Shown: positions 44,392 through 55,630 of the stretch, piece after piece | Layout of the letters: each line of letters starts with the position of its first letter | Position numbering within the stretch: the stretch's first letter is position 1 | Assembly (NCBI GenBank): GCA_037178675.1 | Contig: JAYMGJ010000709.1 | Location: forward strand, 1 to 64,000 | Reading direction: 5' to 3' | Source of the DNA: Scleroderma bovista | Lineage: Eukaryota > Basidiomycota > Agaricomycetes > Boletales > Sclerodermataceae | DNA length: 64,000 bases | Position numbers and translations under genes: made by a program | Notes under the pieces: model-generated | The model's database searches: none | The model's input: the letters and a program-made list of their open reading frames with translations, nothing else | What the model was told of the DNA's origin: nothing

Positions 44392-46182
44392 CTAGTGTAA
44401 CCCTCTTACTGGAAACATTGGCATCCATGCAAGTATTTCATATTCCAGAAAATCCTTGTGAAAGGTTTCTCCCTTTGCCATGTTTATGATCCTTCTGCAA
44501 ACCATTAAAATATCATCTATCCTCCAGTTTGTCACATAATTCACTCACCCAATAGCAAATTCAATATTCAGATCAAAATTGATTTGTTGTGCTGATATCA
44601 CTAGCTTCTGTAGTTCAACCCCATCAAGTGCACTTGTGGTACATCTTATAAGTGAATCACAATCTGCACCTTCTCTGTTCATACCTCCATAAAACAGCAC
44701 CATTAGCATACTCACAGGAAAGGTCCAGATGATATATCTTACCATGCAGTGACAGATAGTCCTTTGGTGGGTACTTGCACCCATTCAATTGGATTTTGAT
44801 TTTTGTGCTAACCTCACTCAGAATTTGTTTTGCCAAGTCCCCAGCCATTTCCATTGCATCTTTCATTTGCATACCTTCATCTCTAAGCCTCCCAATTGCC
44901 ATCCCCTCCATTGCATCAGCCTTTGTCAACAACACAATCACTGGGACTATACAATAATTATTCAGACCATGTATTACAAACCATAATGGAGATTCTCACC
45001 ATGTTCAGTATTGCACTCTTTGAAGAATTGTTCTTCTGCAGTCAAAATTGCCCTGTGAGACTCATCCATTGGAATACAAAACCTAGATTCTAAATTTTAG
45101 CTACTTGATCAGATTTGGTAACATAGTCTCACCAGACAGCGTGGATCCGCTCTGCTAACTGCTTTTTCATAGCTCTGTCTGCGATGAATTTCTTCATCAT
45201 CTCTAATTCGCTCACAGAGCCTGACTCGAATCCTCGTGAGTCATGAAAGACAAAGCCTGGATTGCTCCGAAAAATCAACTCATTCTCAATGTCATGATAT
45301 CCCCTCTGGGCATTATTAGTTTGTTAATGTCATGTCCCAGAGTCATGAAATGCACCTCCAGAGATCCCTGCACAACCGTAGGATCAAGCTGAGAATATTC
45401 ATCAATTACCTTCCAATATTGTGCAGCGAGACATCCTACCTTTTCACCTTTGGCATTGAAGACTTCGGGGAGCTCTGTAGTATTGCAAACGCGCTGTAAG
45501 AGAGTGGTTTTACCAGCATTGGATCTGCCGATGACGAGGACTCTAAAGCGACCAATACGGTCGAAGTGCTTTCTGATGGTCTTAGGATCCATGCAAAGCA
45601 TATCATCAGCACCTAGAGTGGTTGGTCACCATGCCGTTAATGTCCATGACATTGGCCATAAGCACTCACCTGCGCTGGAGCCCAGGTTACGCTGCTCAGT
45701 GTTTCTGACGTCCGCAGAATCCATGTGAAGCACATCATCAGCACCTGTGAGAGGAGTTAGTCGCCAACTTGGTAATGTACGCCGTCCGGACCATGACATC
45801 GGACACAAGGACTCACCTGCACTGGAAATTGGCTGCTCAGTCTTGCTGACGTCCGCAGGGTCCATTCGAAGTGTATCGTTAGCACCTGGAGAAACAAGCC
45901 GATCATCATCCAATTGTTAATGTATGTCATTCGGTTCGCGATATTGGACATAAGCACCCACCTGCACTGGAGCCCGCGTCATGCTGCTTAGGGTTTCTGA
46001 CGTCCATAGGATCTATGTGATGCACATCGTCAGCACCTGCAGAGAGGAGTCGGTGACCACACTGCTAATGTACGCTATCCAGTGAATCATATATACGCAC
46101 TTGCTCTGGGGTTTGCGCCATGCTTCCCCGTATTCCTGAATGGCAGAGAAGCCAAAACTTTGTTGACGACTCTAGGAACCAT
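44392..46182 (-). CDS. P-loop GTPase domain protein with tandemly duplicated exons, apparently intact
   Basis: Eleven exons on the minus strand: 46182-46101, 46036-45962, 45885-45817, 45744-45670, 45612-45440, 45388-45356, 45305-45133, 45082-45000, 44946-44743, 44684-44549, 44494-44392. Every intron has GT...AG ends and the sum is 1206 nt (401 codons plus TAG), with no internal stop. GTPase motifs: G1 GRSNAGKTTLLQRV in exon 5, G3 FVFHDSRGFES in exon 7, G4 VIVLLTKAD in exon 9. Exons 2-4 encode near-repeats (GADDVHHIDPMDVRN, GANDTLRMDPADVSK, GADDVLHMDSADVRN), and exon 5 begins with the same motif (GADDMLCMDPKTIRK). It resembles the abundant Agaricomycete G-domain proteins; the cellular role is unknown. 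R1 lies 42 bp past the stop codon. Confidence 0.82.
45613..46036 (-). repeat. Tandem exon-intron modules in the GTPase gene
   Basis: Three modules of about 140-150 bp, each with a phase-1 symmetric exon (75, 69, 75 nt) starting GTGCTGA/AYGA and ending TCCAGYGCAG, plus an intron of 72-76 nt (57 nt for the last). The exon-start motif recurs once more in exon 5. They can be added or skipped without changing the frame. Confidence 0.88.
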
Positions 46183-47007
46183 GGTTGTACAAAAAGTTGT
46201 GTGTCGAGCGGAGGTGGGTGTGTGGTGGTTGGATTGAAAGCGTCGCAAGACAAGGACGCTATCAGGGCGCTTATCGAGCAGCCTCGTTGACTCAATCCGA
46301 TGGGCGCAATGAGGCGCAACACGGTGCATTCCGATTCTACTCAGACTCTCAGTGAGACGAACTAGATACCGCCATGATGGCTGAATGGATTTCTCGCCAG
46401 CACTTGCCTTCTCCTAAGACAAGTAACTCAATCCTAGCTTAGATTCAGTGACCTGATTGGTGCGAAAGGTGCAATCAGTGGCGCGGTCGAAGGTACCATG
46501 ATGGATACCACCATTATGATACCACATCCACATCTTGAATGACCGATGGCGGCCGTACTTTCGTTCGCTACCACTGCAACTGAAGGCGCTGGGCGCCATC
46601 ACTGTTGTATTTCCTATGATGAACATCCTCGCAGAACACCGCATGCTTGACTTCAAAGCACTCGCACTGGTGCGTGGTACTCTGTTGAAATCGTTCACAT
46701 ATAAATTAACCCCCTTTATACTGGATCCCTCAGGGACGGTGCGGATATTGAACGTCGCGGGCACGAGGAGCACTCACCATGCAAGAGAGGTTTGCGGATT
46801 GGGCAGCTCGACACAAGTTAGACTTCATTGTAGGAAGCTCGTCCCGCATGTCTCCTTACCCCACCCACCGGCATCCGTCTCCACGCCTCCACTGCCCTCT
46901 CCTCCTCCACTTCCGTCCCCTGGGCATCCATCTCCCGCGACGACACGCTCCCCTCATACAGCCCACACCACCAACAACACCCACATCACCAAAATGCATC
47001 CAGTACC
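46183..47007. other. Intergenic stretch with a possible Helitron 3' end
   Basis: On the minus strand a small hairpin (GCCAT-G-ATGGC, about 46372-46382) precedes CTAG at 46361-46364 followed by T, which resembles a Helitron CTRR end. Open frames at 46535-47000 have no recognised domain. Confidence 0.25.
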
Positions 47008-47250
47008 ATGGAGACGAGACAACTCAAAGCCGAGCAACTGCAATCCTCTCAGCCACCACCCCCACAACCACGTCAAAAGGACAGCGATGATAACATGCCA
47101 TCGACGGGCGATTTCGTCAAGAAGTTTATCAAGTGCGTTCCTTTTCACCCATCGATTTTTGGGCTTATTTTCCGTCTGTCATAGGATGCTCGAGTACCAC
47201 CCATTCTCGCACATCGTATCATGGCCCTCGGTGGAGATTGCTTTGTCGTA
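47008..47250 (+). pseudogene. HSF/Skn7-type DNA-binding domain fragment
   Basis: Exon 1 from ATG 47008 (METRQLKAEQLQSSQPPPP) to STGDFVKKFIK. An intron at 47133-47184 has a GTGCGT donor. Exon 2 reads MLEYHPFSHIVSW and, after a one-base shift, GGDCFVVK. This is the start of the heat-shock-factor winged-helix domain (FVKKLYKMLED...HIVSW...GDCFVVK pattern), as in fungal Hsf1 or Skn7/Prr1. The next exon, which should hold the recognition helix, is missing; the sequence runs into an ABC-transporter fragment near 47400. It is an N-terminal fragment of a host regulator, with introns kept, so it was copied as DNA. Confidence 0.65.
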
Positions 47251-47399
47251 AAGGTGATCTCACCATTACTTCTCTCTTCCTTCCCCTTCCCTGTGGTCGA
47301 CTTCCTCGATCTCACTTCCACTCATGGCTGCTCGCTAACGCACGCTGTCCGCTTTTTCGGGTGTTCACCAAGTCGTGGGATGGTGACGAGTGCTGACGG

Positions 47400-48385
47400 G
47401 CGCGCAGAACGGGTGCTGGAAAATCGTCGTTGATGTTGACATTGTACAGAATTACCGAGTTGTCTGGCGGATCCATTCTCCTTGATGGGTAAGCTGAGAT
47501 ACTCTCGTCGTACTTTGACTGAGCTACTGCTCTCCCTCAGAAATGATATATTAACAATCGGCCTCAAGGACGTTCACACTAAGATATCCACTATACCTCA
47601 AGGTGTACGTTCACGCTATACAGAGTCGACCTAGACTGATCATTGCATTACAGCCTTTTCTCTTCAGTGGTACGTACCTTGTCGATGTATTTAAATAGCC
47701 TCTCGGCCAAATTGGCACCTACAGGAACGATTCGGTCGAACCTTGACCCGTTCAACAAATATGATGGTGCCAGGACTTGGGACGCGCTGCGTCGATCTTG
47801 CCTCGTGGACTCGGATTCAAGTAAGGACCAGCCAACCGAGTCTGATGAAACGGTAGGCTGTGTGAACCAGCACACACTGCACATCGTGATCGAGAGTGAG
47901 GGTGCCAATCTCAGTGTTGGGGAACGCTCATCGCTCAGCCTGGGACGTGCGCTGGTCACTGAAGGATTGTAAAGTCAACATTCTCGATGAAGCTACATAC
48001 GTGAGTTCTTTGCCACTTCGTCGATCAAGTTGGATATTTCACTGTACAATGATGACCACCTATTAGTGCGCCCGTCGATCTGGAGACTAACAAGATTCAG
48101 CATACCATCAAAACCGAGACCGCACCATGATGTGCATTGCCCGTGCTTGTAACCTTGGAGGTTCGTTTGTCCACCAAATGTTGATGCGGAACTTCAGATC
48201 GTCTACTACGTACCATCATCTCATATGACTGTGACCTCGTGATGGACGCTGGTTCTGTATTCGTGAGCTCGTATTTATGCACTGCGTAGCTCATGCTGCC
48301 ATCAACTTACCCTCGCCCCGCAGGAATTCGACACACCTTGGAATCTGTATCAGAAAGGGGGACTATTCCGTGGGGTGTGATCACA
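47400..48385 (+). pseudogene. ABCC-type transporter C-terminal nucleotide-binding domain fragment
   Basis: After an acceptor (GCGCAG) the frame has the Walker A RTGAGKSSLMLTLYRI (47400-47445) and LSGGSILLDG. An intron with GTAAGC donor ends near 47540, followed by LTIGLKDVHTKISTIPQ (Q-loop), FLFSGTIRSNLDPFNKY, the signature as LSVGERSSLSLGRALV, Walker B-like VNILDEAT, a region with CIARACNL in place of the expected AHR switch, and EFDTPWNLYQKGGLF at the end. This is the second NBD of an MRP/Yor1-like exporter. Transmembrane parts are absent. Frameshifts and the lost switch histidine show decay. Confidence 0.75.
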
Positions 48386-48623
48386 TTAAAGAATAATGAA
48401 ATGAGCCGGTTTGAGACCGAGAACAAAGGTGTGGTACTTGAGAAATGAGTTCATGGTGTTGTAGGGTTCAGGGAGAAATCCTTGAGCAGCAGTGTAGATG
48501 CGTCAAAGGCTCTCATTCTCGTCAGTCGTCAACAGATCTCATCTTCACGTCCGACGAGAATGAGAGCCCTTGACAGCGCAACCTGCGATTATGTAATACT
48601 TTGAAGTCTTATAACCCACTACG
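48386..48623. other. No supported gene
   Basis: Includes an inverted repeat: ATGAGAGCCTTTGACGC-like near 48510 and GAGAATGAGAGCCCTTGAC near 48560, in opposite orientation to each other. No coding sequence. Confidence 0.35.
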
Positions 48624-48850
48624 ATGTCTGTTGATCTCGAACACTTTCAATTCGAACGTATTCTCGATGAAAGTACGATCCGGGCCAAATTTCTCATTCC
48701 TTAGTCGCTGCATGTACCATAACGCTCAACCCCGCCAGTGTAGATCCATATTTCCGCACGATGAATGTCCTCGGGACGCTCCCAGCGCCGCCCGAGCCAC
48801 CGTCGGCAGCTCCCACCAACCCATCCCGTCTCCCAGCGATAAGAGGGCTC
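48624..48850 (+). pseudogene. Possible N-terminal fragment of scavenger decapping enzyme DcpS
   Basis: ATG at 48624 opens MSVDLEHFQFERILDES; after a decayed or intronic stretch comes NVLGTLPAPPEPPSAA near 48763. The order FERIL-(E/D)-(E/S), then LLGTLP, resembles the N-terminal domain of fungal DcpS proteins, which hydrolyse cap remnants after mRNA decay. No HIT motif is present because the fragment stops at the Helitron joint near 48850. The assignment rests on two short blocks. Confidence 0.35.
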
Positions 48851-48852
48851 GA

Positions 48853-51800
48853 GCATGACAAGCCTCTTTAAAAGTAGGATGAATTTGATCCTCAAATGTT
48901 CTCAAATTTTCAAAAGAAGTTGCCCCTATATTTGAATTTACATTGGATCAAAACATTCTGTCAAGATTAATTCATACAACATACCTTTTACTTCAGTAAG
49001 CAAAAGTTGAAGATAGAAGCGTTCCCCAGCAGTTGGAGGCACAGAGTACATGCGTCCAATAGCTTTAGCCTGTTGGTGGGGCTTCCATGTCCAAACATTT
49101 TGACCATTAACTTTGGCCTTTTTCCAGACAAACCACTTTGGAAAGTCTTGATACAGATAGTTAGGAGCCCCAGCTTCGATGCAGGCAGCATCAGAATTGG
49201 CCTTGAACCATCCAGTTAGCCTGGTATCCTTATTTCTTGCTTCCTCCAGAACTTGTTGGGCATCCTCATCATCCTGAGAAGTAACAGACTGTTAGTCCTC
49301 AAGGTGAACTGGTAGGCAATAGACCGAGGGCCATTCTAAATGCATGCCAAATTCGAAAAGTCACCAGGCAGCTTCCACAGAGGAGATGTAGTGGCTGTCT
49401 AAATAGGCCTTGACTTCATCATGTCCCTGAGTTTGAAGGGTTGCACAGTCCAGGCCTTTATATATGTACTTGTGCACATATTTAATTGATTTGATACTGG
49501 CACAGACTTCCAAGTTGATGTGACAGTCAAATTGAACAATGAGTTTCCAAGGATGGGGAACCACACGTTCATTTGTGTAGACTTCAGCATCATTATTGAT
49601 GACCTTCTGGATGGTACGGCCATTGTTAGGTCGAGCATACTCTGGATATCCATCATCCTTCATGACTGTCTGTGTCAAAACTGGTTCTCCTCGACGATCT
49701 TACTAGGAGGTCCAGAGGTGCAGGGAACTAATGAGGAGGTAAGTCCAGACACTAGTAGGTGCTAGTTAGTGCGGAGAGTCAAGTCCGGGTCAAACGAACG
49801 AAGTCCGGGTACTAGAGAAGCACAGGGAGTAAGTCCGGGTTTTTGCGGAGTAAGTCCGGACTGCGGGAAAGTGGTCCGGAGTTGAGCGCAGCTTGTCCGG
49901 AGCGAAGGACATCCCAGAGGTGGGATAAGTCCTGAGAGGTCTAGCGTCGAGTCTGGGACAGAGGTGGCTTTTGCCCTTGTGCAAGTAGGAGACTTGCTAG
50001 GATCAGACATAGGACCAAGGGGACGAGATTGGATGGAAGCCAGAGTTGGCCGGAGTTCAGGAGAACAAGATGGGATTAGGAGAGCATGGTGGGTAGTACA
50101 GAGTGGGGAGTATCTTAGTCGAGATTTGATCTAAGGACTACTAGGCTGGAGTACGGTAGTTTATATAGTAATGAAACTAAAGTGAGTATATATGGTGACA
50201 AGTAAACACCTTAATGTCGAGACAAGGGATGGAGCAGAAGCAGACAGGAAAATAAACCAGGTACAAGAAAATAAAGCAGGGACAGGAAAATAAACCAGAG
50301 CGGAAGCAGACATGGGGAACTAGAGTTACAGGGACGACAGAGGAAAAGCAGGGACAAGGGAACTAGGTCGGAAGAGGACAGGTAAGGGTCAGAGGTGGAC
50401 TTAACTAATGTTAAGTCCGGAGCGATGTCCAGGACCGGAGGAAGTGGGACCGGAGGAAGTGCAAGAGCGGAGGGAGTGCACAGGTGGAGGAAGGGCGGAG
50501 TAGCCGGAGGAAGGTCCGGAGTTGGACATGGAAATGTCCTAAGCCTTTGGTGGACCTGACAGAGGAAGTGGAGCAGGAGCAGGAGCAGAACTGAGCCGGA
50601 GTTGGATGTACCAGCCAGAGTTGGGCTACGTCGCAGACAAGGCTAAGGGAGTAGCCGGACTGAAACCGGAGTAGCGACTAGTGGTAGGTACAGGTCCGAC
50701 ATGGAGGAGTTAGACCGCGGATCTGTCTGTAGGAAGACAGGGGTTAGTCCTGAGGCGGAGATGGACGTAGTGACCGGAGTTGAGCTGGAGTGCAGCTATA
50801 GGGCTGGAGATGGCCGGACTAGATCCAGAGTTGCATCTATAGGGCTGGAGATGGCCAGACTAGATCCAGAGTTGCATCTATGCCTAAGGAGAGGTCAGGC
50901 AGGCCATGGTTAGACCGGAGTTGCGACTGGAAAAGTATGGATATGACAGTCTGCTCACAAAAAGACTTTGGAAAGTACTTCTTGCATTTTCCATTCTCCA
51001 CACAGCCCTGTGGAGAGCAGTTATGGATCATGTATTTGGAGACTGCCTCATACAATTGAGGATGCATGATTGGATCAGGTATCTGAGCAGATATAAATGC
51101 ATCGATTTGCTCGATGGCCCAAATCTTGTCTTCATCTTCCAAAAAGATAAGATGCATATGAGGAAGTCCTCGTTTTTGATACTTGATGGTGTACACCAAT
51201 CCAGCCACAGCTCCATAATAGCCTTTTCGAATCATCTGAAGCAAAGCCTGCTGCTTCTGATAAAATACACGGGCTACCAAGTCAGGTCGATCCACTGCTG
51301 TCTGACCTATTGGTTGTCATGCATATGAGTGGAAAATTCAAATATAAAAATAAAACATACTTGCCTGGAAGAAGATTGTCAGCAATTTCTGGCCAGGTTG
51401 GGTTTGCAGTCATCATCAAAAACAAATTGGGTTTTTTACAATCATGACAGATTGCAAGCAAGTCTTGCAACAGCTGCTGCATGTAACATGGGCTTCCAGA
51501 ATGTGATGATGGTAGAACGACACTATGGCCAGTGTCACAGAGATCAAGATTAGGGTCTTGAGCTAGACAATCTTGTAGTCCACCATAGAGTTCAGATCGA
51601 ATCTTCTTCTGATTATTGAAGACCCAAGTGAGCTTGCTTTGTTCTACAGAAGCCCAAGCATCGCAAACATATTGTTGAAAAAGCCTTCCACCATGAAAGA
51701 TATTGCTCAGATCGATTTCTGGGGGTTGGGTGTGTAGTTGGAAAGCATAGTATAGGGTCTGTGTGACATATTTTGACCTGGTGACATGTATATTTTGAAG

Positions 51801-53661
51801 AGGGATGTTGAGGTGCCACCCCTCCTCTCCTTGAGGAAACAGCAAGACATAGTGTAGAGTTGAATATGACTGGTGAAGATGGCTAATTCTTCGCAGACCA
51901 CCACCTTGCAAGCGGAGCACAATTTCACGATGCTCATTGATTGCTTCTGTACCATCTCCAGGAATGATTGCAGCAATTTCATCTGTCGTAGGCAGATTGT
52001 ATTGTCGACCATCTGTCCCAGGGCTAAAATGCAGTTGCACACGAACATCAGTGTGTTGCTCAGGAGGTTTCTCCCGCATGACTTGGTAAGCTTGCTTGTA
52101 TACTTGAACATATGGATGAAGATTTGCAAGCATGTCATGCAACTCTTGCAAGACTGCACATTGAAGCTGTGGGTTTCTTCGAGTACAATGATCGGTAGCC
52201 TCCTGAGGGTCGTAAATGTACAGCTGTGCATAAGATAGTTCTTGACCTTCTGCTGGTATAAGACTGCCCATCAGATGATAGAGAGCACCATGAATGTGAA
52301 AGGCTGCAGGGCCAGAGCCTTGTACAGTATGATGATCAACCTCAACACCCAGAGAGGTAAATGCAAGTGAGCTGTTATATTGTCAAATATGCTCGCGAAA
52401 GTGGTGATTTTGGAATAAGTTCCAAAGTGTCACTGGCCATTGAGGGAAAGGAGGAAGTTGTACCAATCCCTCCAGGCAGCACATGCCAAAGACTATATTA
52501 TTTCGAGTTGATTTACTGAGCTTTTCACAGTCAAAGTGTAGTGCGTGACAATGTTGGCATTCCACGCTCATAGCACCAAGATTGTTTTTTGCTATGGGCT
52601 CATGATAGGGCCTGCCGCCTGGAGGAAGTGGTTGCCACTGAGGAGGGGGTGGGGGAGGGGGTGATGGTTGAGGGACTGGAACATTTGGCTCATTAGGAGG
52701 AACAGGTTCTTGAACAGGGGGAACAGGAGCATTGTGAGGAGCCTCCTCATCAGGATTATCAGGATTATTGGGAGCTGGATTTCTTTCCTGATCCTCTGCA
52801 TGTTGTTCTGCTGATAGAGGTCCATATTCCTGATACAGCTCATCAAGGTGACATTGTTCCCGTTCCCGCTGTTGTTGAGTTGCGATTGCCTGATCCAACT
52901 CCTGTTGACAACAAAGTAATTCCATAGCCTGGTGTTGTTGTTCCTGATCTGCCAGAACTTGGAGTTGCTCTTGATGAGCATGGTGTCGTTGAGCCATTCT
53001 GTCCTGAATGTCCAGCATTTGCTGTTGTGCTCCTTGCTGTTGGGCAAGCAAGTCACGTTGCAACTCTTCCCTTCGTGCCTGCTCTGCATCCAATGCACCA
53101 TTATTCTGCACTTCTGTCTCTGCTTCAAAGTTGATTACATGCTGATGAAACTGCATATTGAATTGCCCATGTTGATCATCAGCAAAGACATTGGAATTTT
53201 CAGGAGCAGGCACTGGAATTGCTCCCTGAGCATTATGCCGTTGTTGACCACGATTTCTTTGCCACTCATTGTGAGCATGTCTAAATTGTTCCATTAGCTC
53301 AGCATTAAAGTCACGTCTTTCTCTAGACTGAGCTGGCTGCCATAAAAGTTGGGCTCCAGCATTATTGAAAACTGGATCCTGAGGGGGTATATGAGGTGGA
53401 GCCTGATCACCCACAAATGACTGAATATATGGTTGGTGTGCTCGCCATGCCTGCTGAACCTCATGATGTTCAATAACATTTTGGGGAAGACCTGGGTATA
53501 GGCCAACTGGTACGGGACAACAATTCTATATTGAATATTGAATATTAACAGAATGTTAAAATGAAAATCTAAATGATTACACTTACCAATAAAGCTGAGG
53601 GTGCATTGGGTGGTAATGTAATGGTCGGAGGGGGCTGCCGGCAAGATGGTGGTGAGCCCAT
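48853..53661 (-). pseudogene. Helitron Rep (HUH) protein, truncated before the PIF1 helicase, split by R3
   Basis: Rolling-circle transposon replication initiator. ATG 53661 (MGSPPSCRQPPPT), an intron at 53586-53526, then a Gln/His-rich coiled region, a Pro-rich linker and a Cys block (CQHCHALHFDCEKL, FGMCCLEG). The Helitron-like N domain holds GSLIPAEGQELSYAQLYIYD. The Rep core has PNLFLMMTANPTWPEI, the HUH-type motif RGLPHMHLIF (near 51150) and the tyrosine motif KYVHKYIYKG (near 49460). A GC-AG intron lies at 51364-51307. TGA near 52384 (REHI*QYN) and near 49365 (AAW*LFEF) fit CGA decay. R3 at 49673-50948 splits it. After a further intron (about 48987-48930) it reads ATSFENLRTF and ends at EAC, before the PIF1 helicase. 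Confidence 0.9.
49673..50948 (-). mobile_element. R3 copy 2 (1276 bp) inside the Helitron gene
   Basis: Perfect 5-bp target duplication GTCTG (49668-49672 and 50949-50953); removing it restores EQTVMKDDG of the Rep frame. LTR-like TG...CA ends. CCGG-rich. Confidence 0.9.
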
Positions 53662-53815
53662 AACACGGTGGTCACACTCAGCTTGGCAGCCAGCACTTTG
53701 GTGCTTTGTTTGCACATGTTTGCCACACGGCGTGAGAGGTGTGACATTTAGTGTCCACAATATCGCATTTTCACACAATTTTCACACTTCATACTTTTTT
53801 AAAAAGGTTTTTCAT
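53662..53815. other. Upstream region of the Helitron gene
   Basis: AT-rich with TTTTCACACAATTTTCACAC repeats (about 53768-53790). It should contain the Helitron 5' end, but I cannot place the terminal TC with confidence. Confidence 0.3.
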
Positions 53816-53819
53816 CACT

Positions 53820-54857
53820 TACAGCATGGGCCATGTGTCAAGACTCCAAAGAAGGAATCCCACATGGCCTATGCGCTCAAACCGACCAAGTTGAAACTCA
53901 CGATGGGTAAGTTTCATCACACTTTTCCTCGGCCAGTTCTTCTTTGATTCCTGCGGATCCCATTGAATATGGAAAGGTGGGGATACAGAGCTGCCAGAAC
54001 GATCGTAGTAATGAAGACAGAGTTCAAGCTTTGAAAATGACAGAGCAAGTATAAATCTTCTCCAGGGCTGCTCGAGCATGATGAGGTATGAATGACTCCC
54101 TCATAAGCTCAGCAAGAACCTTTGGACTCTTCCACAATATCTCATCCCGCAATATGCCCCTGTTTTCCAGGAGAACGAGATCAGGTTTGCATGTGTAACC
54201 ATAGGCGCTGGGCATGATATGATCCAACCAGTCTGCCATCCAACATTGGTGTGCAGTGAAAATCGCACCTGATTCCGACTTGGCCATAGGGAAGGTGTCT
54301 GATTCGGCTACAAGGGAAATTCCACCTGAGTCTGTCACAGGGGAAAGTCCACTTGAGTGTGACTTGGTCATAAGGGTATGTAACTTCGTTTGGACAGCCA
54401 CAGAGACAGTATTGAGGAAGCAAGCAAAGGCCTTCTCTTGGTGGAGCGAAACATCATTGCTTTTGTCAACCCCACTGCTGTCCCCCTCTGCTATCCCTGA
54501 GTCAAAGGACCAATTCCAACTCTCTGTCTTTGAATTGTATAGCGGTACCTCTGTGGAATCGAGGTGGTAATCGCACTTGCTTCGGCTACCATCCTGAGTG
54601 CGAATATTTAAAGGTGTGGTGAGTTCCTTGACGTCCGGAATACTTTGTTGCCTACAGATAGCCAAAATGACATCAATAAGGAAACCAAGGGCGAATCTAG
54701 GTCCATTTTTGCTGTGGGATTCATTGATGATAGAGCCCTTGAGTTCTTGCATGGTGAGTTTGTCCATTGTTGGGACCATGGGACCATTCCTTGGTGGCGG
54801 TAGAGAACCTATCGACTTATATATCAAATCTAGAGTGGAGAATTTTTGGTGAGCCAT
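53820..54857 (-). pseudogene. FunK1-type protein kinase gene, N-terminal part
   Basis: ATG 54857. A frame of about 277 residues: MAHQKFSTLDLIYKSIGSL, an acidic low-complexity centre, then WLDHIMPSAYGYTCKPDLVL, WKSPKVLAELMRESFIP and ALEKIYTCSVIF. After a frameshift near 54040: LELCLHYYDRSGSSVSPPF and HIQWDPQ. This order (a KPDLVLL block, an aspartate-rich approach, then a DRSG-SxPF-xIH block) is the N-terminal half of the fungal FunK1 kinase family, expanded in multicellular basidiomycetes. The catalytic lysine and HRD regions are absent; the sequence stops at the Helitron side. A working kinase is not expected. Confidence 0.55.
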
Positions 54858-54974
54858 CCTGACAAGTCAACAAAGCAAACTGAGACAAGTCTGACAATGT
54901 ACAGGGCCAATATTTGTGAGAAGTGCCGCTGAGTCGAATGTGCTTTCATATCATCTGACATTGTACATGATAAC

Positions 54975-55265
54975 TACATATTAAGAGTCTAGGGTGAAGA
55001 AAGTGTTTTTATTGAAATACTTGTTGAGAAAGAACTCCAGAGAATGCTCAAGACTATTAAACTCAGTCAAGCCAGTGTCTGCCACAGCACCAAAATGAGG
55101 GATGAGATTGACGTATGAACACAGCTGTGATACGGGTATGATGTCCCCCAGGCAGTCCTCATTTGTGCATGTCACTCTCTTCAAAGTTGACATGCCAGTT
55201 TCTATGTGATCCTGTATCACATCAAAGCATTGGATGTATGTCAAGAACCAGTCACACAGTTGGCC
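54975..55265 (-). pseudogene. Unknown conserved-looking C-terminal gene fragment
   Basis: On the minus strand: LCDWFLTYIQCFDVIQDHIE, VTCTNEDCLGDIIPVSQLCS, VNLIPHFGAVADTGLTEFNS and FLNKYFNKNTFFTLDS, stop. The block LIPHFG...LT-FNS...FLNKY is one I associate with uncharacterised Agaricomycete proteins carried near transposons; I do not know its function. No upstream exons are seen beyond 55290. Confidence 0.4.
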
Positions 55266-55489
55266 ATTGCAACTTTTTTTCAGGATACCTTACGGTGTGG
55301 TCAAGAAATCCCACTTGTCAGGAATGAGGTACCGGGTGACCCCGGATGATAAGCATCACTGATGCTTTGCAAGCGCGGATCGGCATTCTCGTACGGGGTT
55401 GCAACGTTGAACCGTATTATGTATGGTCACTGGTCACTGGTCACTGGTAGCGCTAAGCATTATGAGTAGGACTCAGGGTACGGTCAAAG

Positions 55490-55616
55490 ACCGGTTATAA
55501 ACTGAAACCAGGACTTAACCAATCAGTTCCAAATCGGGACATTCCCAGGGTCTTGTTTACATTGGTTTGGTTTAAACCACGTGATAGTTTTGGTTACAAA
55601 CTGGTTTTTGACCGGA
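55490..55616. repeat. MITE-like inverted repeat
   Basis: CGGTCAAAGACCGGTTATAA at 55491-55510 faces an imperfect inverse, GGTTACAAACTGGTTTTTGA, at 55592-55611. About 127 bp in all, no coding sequence. It lies next to a GGTCACT triple repeat (55424-55447). Confidence 0.45.
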
Positions 55617-55630
55617 ACTGCGACAACACT

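Noticed and set aside
46365..46385. Definite Helitron 3' terminus
   Set aside because: The hairpin has only 5-bp arms and its spacing to CTAG is short; kept only as a weak candidate.
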